The notes under the pieces were generated by a model, which was given only the letters and a program-made list of their open reading frames with translations, did not search any database and was not told where the DNA came from. Shown piece after piece: positions 1 through 8,421 of a DNA stretch of 64,000 nucleotides (within the stretch, counting starts at the first letter, position 1; the number at the start of each line of letters is the position of its first letter). Source of the DNA: DATBVX01 sp963724625 (GTDB lineage Bacteria; Pseudomonadota; Gammaproteobacteria; Steroidobacterales; Steroidobacteraceae); assembly GCA_963724625.1 (NCBI GenBank), contig CAVRVO010000030.1:124001-188000 (forward strand), read 5' to 3'. The translations under genes and the position numbers were made by a program.

Positions 1-951
1 ACCTTCCAGACGCACCAGCGTTACCCGGTAGCCAGCTCGCTCCTTGCGGTTCCACGAGCCATGCTCGGCAATGAAGATCTGATTGTGATACGACTCGGGG
101 AACTGCGTGCCGGTGTAAAACTTCACGCCCAGCGGCGCGACGTGTGCACCGAGCTTGCGTGCGGGCGGTGTAGCCTTCGCGCAGTCGCCCAGCTTGCCGA
201 ATTCCGGGTCCTTGATTTCGCCAGCGTGGCAGAACGGAAACCCGAAGCTGAGTCCGGCGGTCGGCGCACGATTGAGTTCATCGGGCGGCACGTCCTCACC
301 CAGCCAGTCGCGCCCGTTATCCGTAAACCACAGTTCTTTCGTGACCGGATGCCAGGTGAAGCCCACAGTGTTTCGAATGCCGGTGGCGAAGACCTCGCGG
401 CCGCTGCCGTCGGCATTCATCCGCGTGATCTGCGCGTAGCCTTTCTGATCGCAGACGTTGCAGGGAGCACCGATCGGGACATAGAGCTTGCCGTCGGGAC
501 CGAAGGCGATATATCTCCAGCCGTGGTGTCGGTCTGCCGGCAGATCGCTACGGACCACGGCGGGTTTCGGCAGGGAATCGAGTCGTCCTTCGATGCCATC
601 GTAGCGCAGGATGCGCTGGATCTCGGCGACGTAGAGTGACCCGTCGTGAAACGCGACGCCGTTCGGTACCACCAGGCCCTGCGCGACTGTTGTGACCTGT
701 TGCCGGCCATCAGCCAACGCGTGCACTGCGTAGACCTTGCCGGCCCCCTGGGTTCCGATGAACAGCGTTCCGCGATCGCCGAGCGCCATCGATCGCGCCC
801 CGGGCACGTTGTCGGCGTAGATGCTCACCGTGAAGCCCGGTGGTGCCTTGAGCGCGGTGAGAATCTTCGCGGTGTCCGCGCCCCAGGAGACGGCACTCAG
901 GGTCGAGATCGCGCAGAACAGGGCTGCGCGACGCAGATGCCAGCGTGCCAT
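1..951 (-). CDS. PQQ-dependent sugar (L-sorbosone-type) dehydrogenase, cut by window edge
   Basis: A minus-strand frame open from an ATG at 951 to the window edge gives 317 residues without a stop, so the C-terminus is missing. It begins with a Sec signal peptide (basic RWHLRR, hydrophobic core, cut near SWGA). The mature part reads as the six-bladed propeller of soluble glucose/sorbosone dehydrogenases: GARSMALGDRGTLFIG, VPNGVAFHDGSLYVAE, HHGWRYIAFGPDGKLYV, GIRNTVGFTWHP, ELWFTDNGRDWLGEDVPPDE and IFIAEHGSWNR. Family members are periplasmic enzymes that oxidise sugars or aldehydes using PQQ and pass electrons to the respiratory chain. The substrate cannot be read from sequence. It lies 37 bp downstream of rplS on the same strand and may be read from that operon by read-through. 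Confidence 0.85.
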   Translation of the reverse strand, partial: MARWHLRRAALFCAISTLSAVSWGADTAKILTALKAPPGFTVSIYADNVPGARSMALGDRGTLFIGTQGAGKVYAVHALADGRQQVTTVAQGLVVPNGVAFHDGSLYVAEIQRILRYDGIEGRLDSLPKPAVVRSDLPADRHHGWRYIAFGPDGKLYVPIGAPCNVCDQKGYAQITRMNADGSGREVFATGIRNTVGFTWHPVTKELWFTDNGRDWLGEDVPPDELNRAPTAGLSFGFPFCHAGEIKDPEFGKLGDCAKATPPARKLGAHVAPLGVKFYTGTQFPESYHNQIFIAEHGSWNRKERAGYRVTLVRLEG

Positions 952-988
952 CGCCAGATTCACGTTGGCTCCTTGTCCGCCGGTCCGC

Positions 989-1333
989 TCAGACCTTCTC
1001 TTCGATGCGCGCTGCCTTGCCGGAAAGATCACGCAGGTAGTACAGCTTGGCGCGACGCACGTTGCCGCGGCGCTTGACCTGGATCTCGCTGATGGAGGGA
1101 CTGAAGGTCTGGAACACGCGTTCGACGCCCTCGCCGTGCGAGACCTTGCGCACTGTGAACGAGGAATTGAAGCCCCGGTTGCGCTTGGCGATCACGATGC
1201 CCTCGTACGCCTGAACGCGCTCGCGGTCCCCTTCCACGACTTTGACCTGCACCAGCACCGTATCGCCAGGCGCGAAGTCGGGAACCTTGCGCGTCATGCG
1301 CGCGCTTTCGATGTCTCTGATGATCTTGTTCAT
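989..1333 (-). CDS. rplS: 50S ribosomal protein L19
   Basis: A 114-residue protein, the normal L19 length, beginning MNKIIRDIE and holding the family motifs PGDTVLVQVKVVEG, GIVIAKRNRG and VKRRGNVRRAKLYYLRD. L19 sits at the 30S-50S interface. A longer open frame begins upstream at 1369, but the start at 1333 matches the family N-terminus and is preceded by a purine-rich GAGAG. It is the last gene of the rpsP-rimM-trmD-rplS operon, 52 bp downstream of trmD. Confidence 0.97.
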   Translation of the reverse strand: MNKIIRDIESARMTRKVPDFAPGDTVLVQVKVVEGDRERVQAYEGIVIAKRNRGFNSSFTVRKVSHGEGVERVFQTFSPSISEIQVKRRGNVRRAKLYYLRDLSGKAARIEEKV

Positions 1334-1385
1334 GATTGCACTCTCAAGTCTCGATTCCGGCGGACACACCCGCCGTCATTCCACG

Positions 1386-2147
1386 TTAGTCCACGTCCCG
1401 CTGGGCGTGCTCCGCGATGAACTCATCGAGAAGCCCGCGCTGCTCGGCATCGAGCTGCAACCCTGCGAGCAGATCAGGCCGCCGCTGCCAGGTGCGCCCC
1501 AGCGCGCACTTCAATCGCCAGCGCCGGATCGCCGCGTGATTACCCTGCAGCAACACCTCCGGCACTACACGTCCCTCGAACTGCTCCGGCCGGGTGTAAT
1601 GCGGCCAGTCGAGGAGCCCGTCGACAAACGACTCCTGCTCAGCCGACTCGCAATCGCCGAGCACCCCGGGTACCAGTCGCGTCACCGCATCGAACACCAG
1701 CAGTGCCGGCAGTTCACCACCGCTCAGCACATAGTCACCGACCGACAATTCTTCGTCGATCTCGAGCTCGATCAATCGTTCGTCTACGCCCTCGTAGCGT
1801 CCAGCCACCAGGATCAGGCCCGGCAATCCGGCCAGTTCCCCTGCGCGACGCTGATCGAAGGGCCGTCCCTGTGCCGAAAGGTAGACTGTCCGACTACCCT
1901 CCGGGCTCACGGCCCGGGCGGCCCGGATCGCGGCACGCAAGGGCTCGACCTTCATCACCATCCCGGGACCGCCGCCGTACGGCCTATCGTCCACGGTGTG
2001 ATGCACGTCGGTCGCGAAATCACGCGGATTGCGCACACCGAGGCTGACCAGCCCGCGCGTCAGTGCACGACCGGTCACTCCAGCGCTCACCGCCGCCCGA
2101 ATCATGTCCGGGAACAGCGTCACCATCTCGATGTGGAGCGCGGCCAC
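1386..2147 (-). CDS. trmD: tRNA (guanine-N1-)-methyltransferase
   Basis: A 253-residue SPOUT-class methyltransferase that makes m1G37 in tRNAs with G36, which prevents +1 frameshifting. It begins MAALHIEMVTLFPDM and carries the trefoil-knot SAM loop YVLSGGELPALLVFDAVTR followed by VPGVLGD, with DDRPYGGGPGMVMK near residue 50. The C-terminal domain (WPHYTRPEQFEGR, LLQGNHAAIRRWR) is complete. Three bases separate it from rimM, so the two are probably translationally coupled. Confidence 0.97.
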   Translation of the reverse strand: MAALHIEMVTLFPDMIRAAVSAGVTGRALTRGLVSLGVRNPRDFATDVHHTVDDRPYGGGPGMVMKVEPLRAAIRAARAVSPEGSRTVYLSAQGRPFDQRRAGELAGLPGLILVAGRYEGVDERLIELEIDEELSVGDYVLSGGELPALLVFDAVTRLVPGVLGDCESAEQESFVDGLLDWPHYTRPEQFEGRVVPEVLLQGNHAAIRRWRLKCALGRTWQRRPDLLAGLQLDAEQRGLLDEFIAEHAQRDVD

Positions 2148-2150
2148 GCC

Positions 2151-2681
2151 CTAATCCTCGAGCGGATCCCAATCCACGAGCACTTCGCCGCGCGCCAGAT
2201 CAACTCGCCGCAGTTGTTGCGGCGTCGCGGGAAGCCAGTGTTCCTTCGCCCCTCGCACCACCATCAACGGGTACGCCGGTCCGTCAATAAAATGCGCGAT
2301 GCGTCCGAACTCAAATCCCTGGGCATTCAACACACGCAGGCCGATCAGATCAGCGCGGTAGTACTCGCGCGCCTGCAGTGGCGCCAGTTGCTCACGCTCC
2401 ACGGCGATCCGCGCGCCGACAAAGCGTTGTGCTTCGTCGCGATCCTCGACCTCAGCGAGACTCGCCACGACCTGCCGCCCCTGGCGGCGACCGTCGCGCA
2501 CCCGCCAGGTGCCTGCGATCCCGGGGCGATCCAGGTGCCACTCGGCGTAGTCCAGTATTCCTTCGACCGGCTCCGTGAAGGATTGAACCTTCAACCAGCC
2601 CTTGATTCCGAAGACCCCGACGATCCGACCAATCTCAATCTGGTCCGTGGGCTCCGCCGTCCCGGCCAGCTTCGTGGCCAC
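2151..2681 (-). CDS. rimM: ribosome maturation factor RimM
   Basis: A 176-residue protein with the RimM N-terminal barrel (IEIGRIVGVFGIKGWLKVQSFTEP) and a C-terminal PRC-barrel (YYRADLIGLRVLNAQGFEFG, LPATPQQLRRVDLARGE). RimM binds S19 and assists maturation of the 30S head. It lies between rpsP (25 bp upstream) and trmD (3 bp downstream), the usual gammaproteobacterial arrangement. The length is normal and no frame break is seen. Confidence 0.96.
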   Translation of the reverse strand: MATKLAGTAEPTDQIEIGRIVGVFGIKGWLKVQSFTEPVEGILDYAEWHLDRPGIAGTWRVRDGRRQGRQVVASLAEVEDRDEAQRFVGARIAVEREQLAPLQAREYYRADLIGLRVLNAQGFEFGRIAHFIDGPAYPLMVVRGAKEHWLPATPQQLRRVDLARGEVLVDWDPLED

Positions 2682-2706
2682 GAGTTCGATGGCCCTTTCG
2701 GACCGC

Positions 2707-2961
2707 TCAGGCGTTCGCCTGTTTTCGGTACCCGGCGACCAGTGACTTCACGCGATCGGAGACCTGCGCGCCCTTGCTGGTCCAGTAATCGATGCGGCCC
2801 AGGTCCAGGCGCAGCGACTTGGCTGACAGTTCGGCCCGCGGATCGAAAAAGCCTACCTGTTCCAGAGCGTTACCACCCTGGCGCTTGCGCTTGTCAGTCA
2901 CCATGACGTGATAAAAGGGCTGGTTCTTGCCCCCGCGTCGGGTCAATCGGATCGTCACCAT
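2707..2961 (-). CDS. rpsP: 30S ribosomal protein S16
   Basis: An 84-residue S16 starting MVTIRLTRRGGKNQPFYHVM and containing GNALEQVGFFDPRA and DRIDYWTSKGAQVSDRV-like sequence (reads LGRIDYWTSKGAQVSDRVKS). S16 is an early 30S assembly protein. This is the first gene of the rpsP-rimM-trmD-rplS operon. About 43 bp upstream of the start, on the minus strand, is a TAGAAT hexamer (plus-strand 3004-3009) that could be the operon -10 element, but I see no convincing -35. An A-rich run, GAAAAACGAGG in plus sense, lies in the leader. Confidence 0.96.
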   Translation of the reverse strand: MVTIRLTRRGGKNQPFYHVMVTDKRKRQGGNALEQVGFFDPRAELSAKSLRLDLGRIDYWTSKGAQVSDRVKSLVAGYRKQANA

Positions 2962-3088
2962 CGTTGAGAAGTCTCTAGGTCGGGGCGGAAAAACGAGGCG
3001 CGGATTCTACTCAAACTGCGGGCTCTAGGCGAAACTTTTTTGTGAATCAATCGACTGGGCGCGAGTCAGCGGCGCCACCGCGGCCGGA

Positions 3089-4447
3089 TCACCGCCCCGA
3101 AAAGGGCGGCATACGCCCCCCCATACCGCGCAGGAGCTTTTGCAGACCGCCCTTGGAAAAGCGCTTCATGGTCTTCTGCATCTGCAGAAACTGCTTGAGC
3201 AGGCGGTTCACGTCCTGAACCTGAACCCCCGCTCCACCAGCGATCCGGCGTTTGCGCGAGCCGTCGATGAGGTTCGGCCGGCGGCGCTCGCGGGGCGTCA
3301 TCGAATTGATGATAGCGATCTGACGCCGAAGCTGGCCCTCATCGAGCTGCCCCGCGCGTGAAGCTGCGCTGGAGAGCTCCGCAGGAAGCTTGTCGACGAG
3401 GGCGCCGAGCCCGCCCATTTCCTGCAGCTGATGCAGCTGGTCCCGCAGGTCCGTGAAATCGAACTCGTGTCCCCGCGTCAGTTTGCGCGCCAGCTTCTCG
3501 GCCTTCTCACGATCGACCTGCTGTTCGACCTGCTCCACCAGGCCGAGCACGTCGCCCATGCCGAGAATGCGTGAAGCGACACGCTGCGGATGGAATGGCT
3601 CGAGCGCGTCGATCTTTTCGCCGACACCCATGAATACGATCGGTTTGCCGGTGACATGCCGCACCGAAAGGGCGGCGCCGCCGCGAGCATCTCCGTCGGC
3701 CTTGGTCAGGATCACGCCTGTGAGCTCCAGTGCCTCACCAAAAGCGCGCGCGGCGTTGACCGCATCCTGCCCCGCCATGCTGTCCACGACGAACAAACGT
3801 TCGTGAGCACTAAGGACCGCATCGATGCGCCGGACTTCCTGCATCATCTCCGTATCCACATGCAAACGCCCCGCTGTGTCCACAATCAGCGCGTCATACA
3901 GTCCCTGGCGCGCTTGCGTCAGGGCAGCCGCTGCAATGTCTTCAGCCCTGGAATCTGCGCTCGACGGAAAGAAACCGACGTCGATCTGCTGGGCCAATCG
4001 CTCCAGCTGCAGGATGGCAGCGGGGCGGTGTACGTCCGCACTGGCGAGCAGTACGCGCTTGCGATTCTGGGACTGCAGCCAGCGTGCGAGCTTCCCCGCG
4101 GTGGTCGTCTTGCCCGCCCCCTGCAAGCCCGCGAGCAACACGACGAGCGGTGGCTGGACGCGAAGATTGAGGCCAACGCTCTCCCCGCCAATGGCCTGCA
4201 CGAGTTCTTCGTGAATGATCTTGATGAAGGTCTGTCCCGGAGTGAGACTGCGACTCACCTCAGCGCCGATCGCGCGTGTCTTCACGGATTCGACGAAGGC
4301 TTTGACCACTGGGAGCGCGACGTCCGCTTCGAGCAGAGCGACACGCACCTGGCGCAGTGCGTCGGCGATGTTCTCTTCGGTGATGCGGCCTCGGCCGCGC
4401 ACCACATCGAGCACCGCACCCAATCTCTCGGTCAGCTTGTCGAACAT
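3089..4447 (-). CDS. ffh: signal recognition particle protein Ffh
   Basis: A 452-residue SRP54-type GTPase that targets nascent inner-membrane proteins together with 4.5S RNA and FtsY. The start at 4447 (MFDKLTERLG) matches the family; an open frame runs further upstream to 4525, but that extension is not Ffh-like. NG domain: P-loop GLQGAGKTTTAGKLA, DTAGRLHVD, TKADGDARGGAALS and the closing helix GMGDVLGLVEQVE. The methionine-rich M domain contains MTPRERRRPNLI, FLQMQKTMKRFSKGG and a final GRMPPFSGR. It runs divergently from the CNNM gene. Unlike many gammaproteobacteria there is no ypjD-like gene between them. Confidence 0.97.
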   Translation of the reverse strand: MFDKLTERLGAVLDVVRGRGRITEENIADALRQVRVALLEADVALPVVKAFVESVKTRAIGAEVSRSLTPGQTFIKIIHEELVQAIGGESVGLNLRVQPPLVVLLAGLQGAGKTTTAGKLARWLQSQNRKRVLLASADVHRPAAILQLERLAQQIDVGFFPSSADSRAEDIAAAALTQARQGLYDALIVDTAGRLHVDTEMMQEVRRIDAVLSAHERLFVVDSMAGQDAVNAARAFGEALELTGVILTKADGDARGGAALSVRHVTGKPIVFMGVGEKIDALEPFHPQRVASRILGMGDVLGLVEQVEQQVDREKAEKLARKLTRGHEFDFTDLRDQLHQLQEMGGLGALVDKLPAELSSAASRAGQLDEGQLRRQIAIINSMTPRERRRPNLIDGSRKRRIAGGAGVQVQDVNRLLKQFLQMQKTMKRFSKGGLQKLLRGMGGRMPPFSGR

Positions 4448-4563
4448 CCGCGCAGTCCCCCTGACGGCAGGTGGCGAATTATACGAAACAGGTCTTTCTT
4501 GACACGTCCACGCCGCTTGGTCCAATTTTCCGCCGCCCGCCTCGTCACGGAGGGAACCTCACT

Positions 4564-5844
4564 TTGAGCGACGCCCCCACCAGTACTCTCGTAATACTGC
4601 TCCTCGGCCTGCTGGTACTCATCGCGTTCTTCGCCGGTACCGAAGTGGCTCTCCTGACCATCAATCGTTACCGCCTGCGCCATCGCGCCGCCGGCGGCGA
4701 TCGCGCTGCTCTGCTCGCCGAGAAGCTCGTCAAGCAACCGGATCGCTGGCTCGGCGTGAACCTCCTGTGGATCACGCTGACGACGATGTTCGCACCAACG
4801 GTCGGCACGGTATTGGCGCTGCGCTACGGCGGCGATGTGTTGCTGACATTCACTACTGTCGGCCTCGGGCTGTTTACACTCGTCTTCTGCGAGCTCGCGC
4901 CGAAGATCTACGCCGCTCTGCGCCCGGAGCGTGTGGCGTTGCCTGCGTCCTACATCTACCGGCCGTTGCTCTACGTCAGCTGGCCATTCGTATGGGTGGC
5001 CAATCAGCTAGCCAACGGCTTTCTGCGCATCCTGGGACTTTCGCCGAGCAAAGTGGCCGCGCACTCTCTCAGCACTGAGGAGCTGCGCACGGTGGTGGCC
5101 GAGGCAGGAGCACTCGTTCCCCAGCGTCACCAGCAGATGCTCCTGAGCATCCTGGACCTGGAGAAAGTCACCGTCGATGACATCATGGTTCCACGCACCG
5201 AAGTCGTGGGCCTGGATGTCAACGATGACTGGGATCAGATCCTGGCGCAGCTGCGCCAGTCACAGCACACCCGTATTCCGGTGTATGACGGCGAGCTCGA
5301 CAACATCGTGGGCATGCTGCACATGAAGCTCGTGGCGCGCGAACTCTCGCGCGGCCCACTTGATCGCGACATGCTGATCGAGCTGGCGCGCGCGCGCGAA
5401 GCCTATTTCGTTCCCGAAGGCACGCCTCTCAATACTCAGCTGCTGAATTTCCAGCGTCAGAAACGCCGCATCGCTCTGGTCGTCGATGAGTATGGAGACG
5501 TGCAGGGACTGGTCACGCTCGAGGACATCCTCGAGGAGATCGTCGGGGAGTTCACCACGGATCCCGCCAACATGATGCACAAGGACGTGCATGTGGACGC
5601 GGATGGCAGCTTCGTCGTCAATGCGAGTGCCAGCGTTCGCGCCCTGAATCGCGCCATGCACTGGAACCTGCCAACCGAGGGGCCGAAGACCCTCAATGGC
5701 CTGATCGTCGAATATCTGGAGGCGATCCCGGAGCCTGGAACCAGTCTCAAGATCAGGAACTACGCGGTGGAAGTCCTGCAGACCGGTGAGAATGCGATCA
5801 AAACGGTGCGAATCTCGCCGCTGGCGCAGGCCTCCACAACCTGA
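4564..5844 (+). CDS. CNNM/CorC (HlyC) family membrane protein, probable divalent-cation transporter
   Basis: A 426-residue inner-membrane protein. I start it at TTG 4564 because a GGAGGG ribosome site (4549-4554) sits 9 bases upstream and the product then begins SDAPTSTLVILLLGLLVL, the expected first transmembrane helix; an alternative frame start lies at 4471. The DUF21/CNNM membrane domain occupies about residues 5-170. A CBS pair follows (VDDIMVPRTEV, HTRIPVYDGELDNIVGMLH, ALVVDEYGDVQGLVTLEDILEEIVGE), then a CorC_HlyC domain (ALNRAMHWNLPTEGPKTLNGLIVEYLEAIPEPG). The family is linked to Mg2+/Co2+ handling. E. coli has a homologue (YfjD) near ffh, which agrees with this position. The 3' end converges on radA with a 16-bp gap. 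Confidence 0.9.
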   Translation: MSDAPTSTLVILLLGLLVLIAFFAGTEVALLTINRYRLRHRAAGGDRAALLAEKLVKQPDRWLGVNLLWITLTTMFAPTVGTVLALRYGGDVLLTFTTVGLGLFTLVFCELAPKIYAALRPERVALPASYIYRPLLYVSWPFVWVANQLANGFLRILGLSPSKVAAHSLSTEELRTVVAEAGALVPQRHQQMLLSILDLEKVTVDDIMVPRTEVVGLDVNDDWDQILAQLRQSQHTRIPVYDGELDNIVGMLHMKLVARELSRGPLDRDMLIELARAREAYFVPEGTPLNTQLLNFQRQKRRIALVVDEYGDVQGLVTLEDILEEIVGEFTTDPANMMHKDVHVDADGSFVVNASASVRALNRAMHWNLPTEGPKTLNGLIVEYLEAIPEPGTSLKIRNYAVEVLQTGENAIKTVRISPLAQASTT

Positions 5845-5860
5845 ACGGTCCGCCCACGAC

Positions 5861-7216
5861 TCAACTGAAAAGGCGTGCTACCGCTTCGCCGAGGCGTTGC
5901 ACGGCAATGACTTCCAGTCCCTCGATGGCCTGTCGCGGCCGGTTTGCGGCGGCAATCACGGCGCGAGTAAAGCCCTGTCGCGCTGCTTCGCGCAGCCGTT
6001 CTTCCCCGTAGGGTACGGGACGAATCTCGCCGGCGAGACCGATTTCGCCGAATGCGACCAGTTCCTGGGGCAACGGCATGTCCTTGAGGCTCGACACTGC
6101 CGCCAGTACCGCGGGCAGATCGGCGGCCGTTTCGCTGATGCGCACGCCTCCCACCACGTTTGCGAATACGTCATGGCCGTGCATCGCGATCTGCGCATGC
6201 CGATGCAAAACCGCGAGCAGCAACGCGATGCGATTGTGATCCAGACCTACTGCGACCCGACGCGGATTGGTGAATGCCGTAGCATCGACCAGCACCTGCA
6301 CTTCAACCAGCAGTTGGCGCGTGCCCTCGCGTGTGACCGTGACGATGCTTCCCGACGCTGGCTTCTCGTGCCGCGAAAGAAAGATCGCCGAAGGATTGCG
6401 CACCTCCTTCAAGCCATTCTCGGCCATCGCAAACACACCGATTTCGTTGGCCGCCCCAAAACGGTTCTTGACGGCGCGCACCACACGATAACGACTGCCG
6501 CTGTCGCTCTCGAAGTAGAGCACCGTATCGACCATGTGCTCGAGTACACGCGGGCCAGCGATCACGCCCTCCTTGGTCACATGGCCTATCAACAGGACGG
6601 CGGTACCCGAGGTCTTGGCGTAGCTGAGCAGCGCTGCCGTCGACTCGCGCAGCTGCGAGACTGCACCCGGCGCCGAATCGCTGCTCTCGGTCGCCATCGT
6701 CTGAATCGAATCGACGATCAGTACTTCGGCGTGCGAGTGCGTGCTTTCTTCGATGATGCGCTCAACCGAAGTCTCCGCGATCAGGCGCAGCTTCGGTGCC
6801 GCCAGGCCCAGGCGCCGGGCACGCAGTCCCACCTGCTGCAGCGATTCTTCGCCGGTTGCATACAGCACGGCTCGGCTGGCTCCAAGTGCCGCCGCCGCCT
6901 GCAGCAGCAGCGTCGACTTGCCGATGCCGGGATCGCCCCCGAGCAGCACCGCCGAGCCCTTGACGAGTCCGCCGCCCAGCACCCGGTCGAGTTCCTCGAT
7001 GCCCGTCGACGAGCGTGAGTCCCTGTCGAGCGCGGCGAGTGATTGAAGCTCGGCGCTGCCGGAGCCTGCAGGTGCCGTCCGCCTGCGACCGTCGCGCAGC
7101 GGTGCCGGAGCCGACTGCAGAGAATTCCAATCGCCGCACGAGGCGCACTGTCCCTGCCATTGGGCCGCCGTCGCGCCGCAAGCGGTGCAAACAAAAAGAG
7201 CTTTGGATTTCGGCAA
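5861..7216 (-). CDS. radA: DNA repair protein RadA
   Basis: A RecA-like branch-migration ATPase of about 451 residues. It has an N-terminal zinc finger (CTACG ... CASCG), Walker A GGDPGIGKSTLLLQ, the RadA-specific KNRFG motif (KNRFGAANEIGVF) and a C-terminal Lon-protease-like domain ending FGEIGLAGEIRPVPYGEERL. The open frame extends to 7288, but homologues begin just before the zinc finger, so TTG at 7216 (reading LPKSKALFVCTACG) is the likely start; the ribosome site is weak. RadA processes recombination intermediates with RecA. It diverges from the kinase gene across a 268-bp interval that includes its own possible upstream extension. Confidence 0.93.
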   Translation of the reverse strand: MPKSKALFVCTACGATAAQWQGQCASCGDWNSLQSAPAPLRDGRRRTAPAGSGSAELQSLAALDRDSRSSTGIEELDRVLGGGLVKGSAVLLGGDPGIGKSTLLLQAAAALGASRAVLYATGEESLQQVGLRARRLGLAAPKLRLIAETSVERIIEESTHSHAEVLIVDSIQTMATESSDSAPGAVSQLRESTAALLSYAKTSGTAVLLIGHVTKEGVIAGPRVLEHMVDTVLYFESDSGSRYRVVRAVKNRFGAANEIGVFAMAENGLKEVRNPSAIFLSRHEKPASGSIVTVTREGTRQLLVEVQVLVDATAFTNPRRVAVGLDHNRIALLLAVLHRHAQIAMHGHDVFANVVGGVRISETAADLPAVLAAVSSLKDMPLPQELVAFGEIGLAGEIRPVPYGEERLREAARQGFTRAVIAAANRPRQAIEGLEVIAVQRLGEAVARLFS

Positions 7217-7484
7217 GGGCCAGCGGCCAGCAGGACTGGGAAGGCTGCGAATCCTAGCACGTTCCGCAGGACACACCTGCGCCAGCAAGCGCGCGAACTG
7301 CGGAGAAATTCTCGCAAAATGCCGGGTGCGCTCGACTATACTCCCCGCGTTTCCGGGCCAGGGGGTTGGCGCGGATCAATGTGTGACGGCAGTCCAGATT
7401 TGCCGCCGCGCGGCGTGCACGAGTGCACGGAACCGTGAGCGGCGGCTCAACGCTTGCCGTACACGCGCTAGGCTTCGTGTTTTG

Positions 7485-8411
7485 ATGCGACCGCAGGACT
7501 CCGATAAATTGGCTGCCACCGTACTCAAACGACCTGCGGCGCAGGCCGCTCAGCATCGTTCCGTTGGCGTGCCCTCGAAGTTCGGCCGCTATGTGATCGA
7601 GCGCGAGATCGGTCGCGGCGCTATGGCGGTCGTCTACCTCGGCCGTGATCCGCAGATCAACCGGGTGGTCGCAATCAAGGCGCTGCCGTTGGCGCGCGAA
7701 TTCGGCGATGAAGAACTCGATGAGGCGCGACGGCGCTTTTTTCGCGAGGCCGAGAGCGCCGGGCGCCTGAACCATCCGGGTATCGTGACCGTCTACGACG
7801 CCGGCGAGGATCAGGGACTCGCCTACATCGCGATGGAGTACCTCACGGGCCTGCCGCTGAGTGAGTTCGCGGACTCCTCGACGCTCCTGCCCCCCTCGGT
7901 GGTGACGGAACTGATTGCGCGCGTCGCCGACGCTCTGGCACATGCGCATCGGCTCAACGTCGTTCACCGCGACATCAAACCGGCTAATATCGTCTACGAC
8001 GGCGATACCGACGGGCTCAAGATCACTGATTTTGGCATCGCAAGACTCACCGACAGCGGCACGACCAAGACTGGCATCGTGCTCGGCACCCCGTCATTCA
8101 TGTCGCCCGAGCAGCTCGAAGGGCGCGGCGTCCACGGCACGTCGGACCTGTTCTCCCTGGGCGTCAGTCTCTACCAGCTCCTGTGCGGCCAGCTGCCGTT
8201 CCGCGCGGACTCCATGACCGGACTGATGTTCAAGATCGCGAATGAGCCAGCGCCGCCGTTGCGTTCGGTGCGACCCGACCTACCGGGGCTGCTCGAGGCA
8301 ATCGTCAATCGCGCGATGCAGAAACACGCCGCCGATCGCTTTCAGGTGGGCACGGAGATGGCCACAGCGTTGCGCAACTGCAGCCGCTTGCTGCAGGCAC
8401 AGGGCCTGTAA
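7485..8411 (+). CDS. Ser/Thr protein kinase (PknB-like, cytosolic)
   Basis: A 308-residue eukaryotic-type kinase with no transmembrane segment or sensor domain. Motifs in order: glycine loop GRGAMAVVYLGRD, VAIK lysine, catalytic loop HRDIKPANI, DFGIAR Mg2+ loop, activation segment ending GTPSFMSPEQ, and DLFSLGVSLYQLLCGQLPF. The ATG at 7485 is preferred although the frame is open further upstream. The PP2C phosphatase begins 10 bp downstream and an FHA protein follows, so the three probably form one phospho-signalling operon: kinase, reversing phosphatase and phosphothreonine reader. A TATACT hexamer at 7337-7342 is a possible -10, without a clear -35. The substrate is unknown. Confidence 0.92.
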   Translation: MRPQDSDKLAATVLKRPAAQAAQHRSVGVPSKFGRYVIEREIGRGAMAVVYLGRDPQINRVVAIKALPLAREFGDEELDEARRRFFREAESAGRLNHPGIVTVYDAGEDQGLAYIAMEYLTGLPLSEFADSSTLLPPSVVTELIARVADALAHAHRLNVVHRDIKPANIVYDGDTDGLKITDFGIARLTDSGTTKTGIVLGTPSFMSPEQLEGRGVHGTSDLFSLGVSLYQLLCGQLPFRADSMTGLMFKIANEPAPPLRSVRPDLPGLLEAIVNRAMQKHAADRFQVGTEMATALRNCSRLLQAQGL

Positions 8412-8421
8412 GCCTGCCTGC

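Noticed and set aside
1242..2906. A long plus-strand open frame (554 codons) opposite rimM, trmD and rpsP
   Set aside because: It is antisense to three complete conserved genes and its product is compositionally biased, as expected opposite GC-rich coding sequence.
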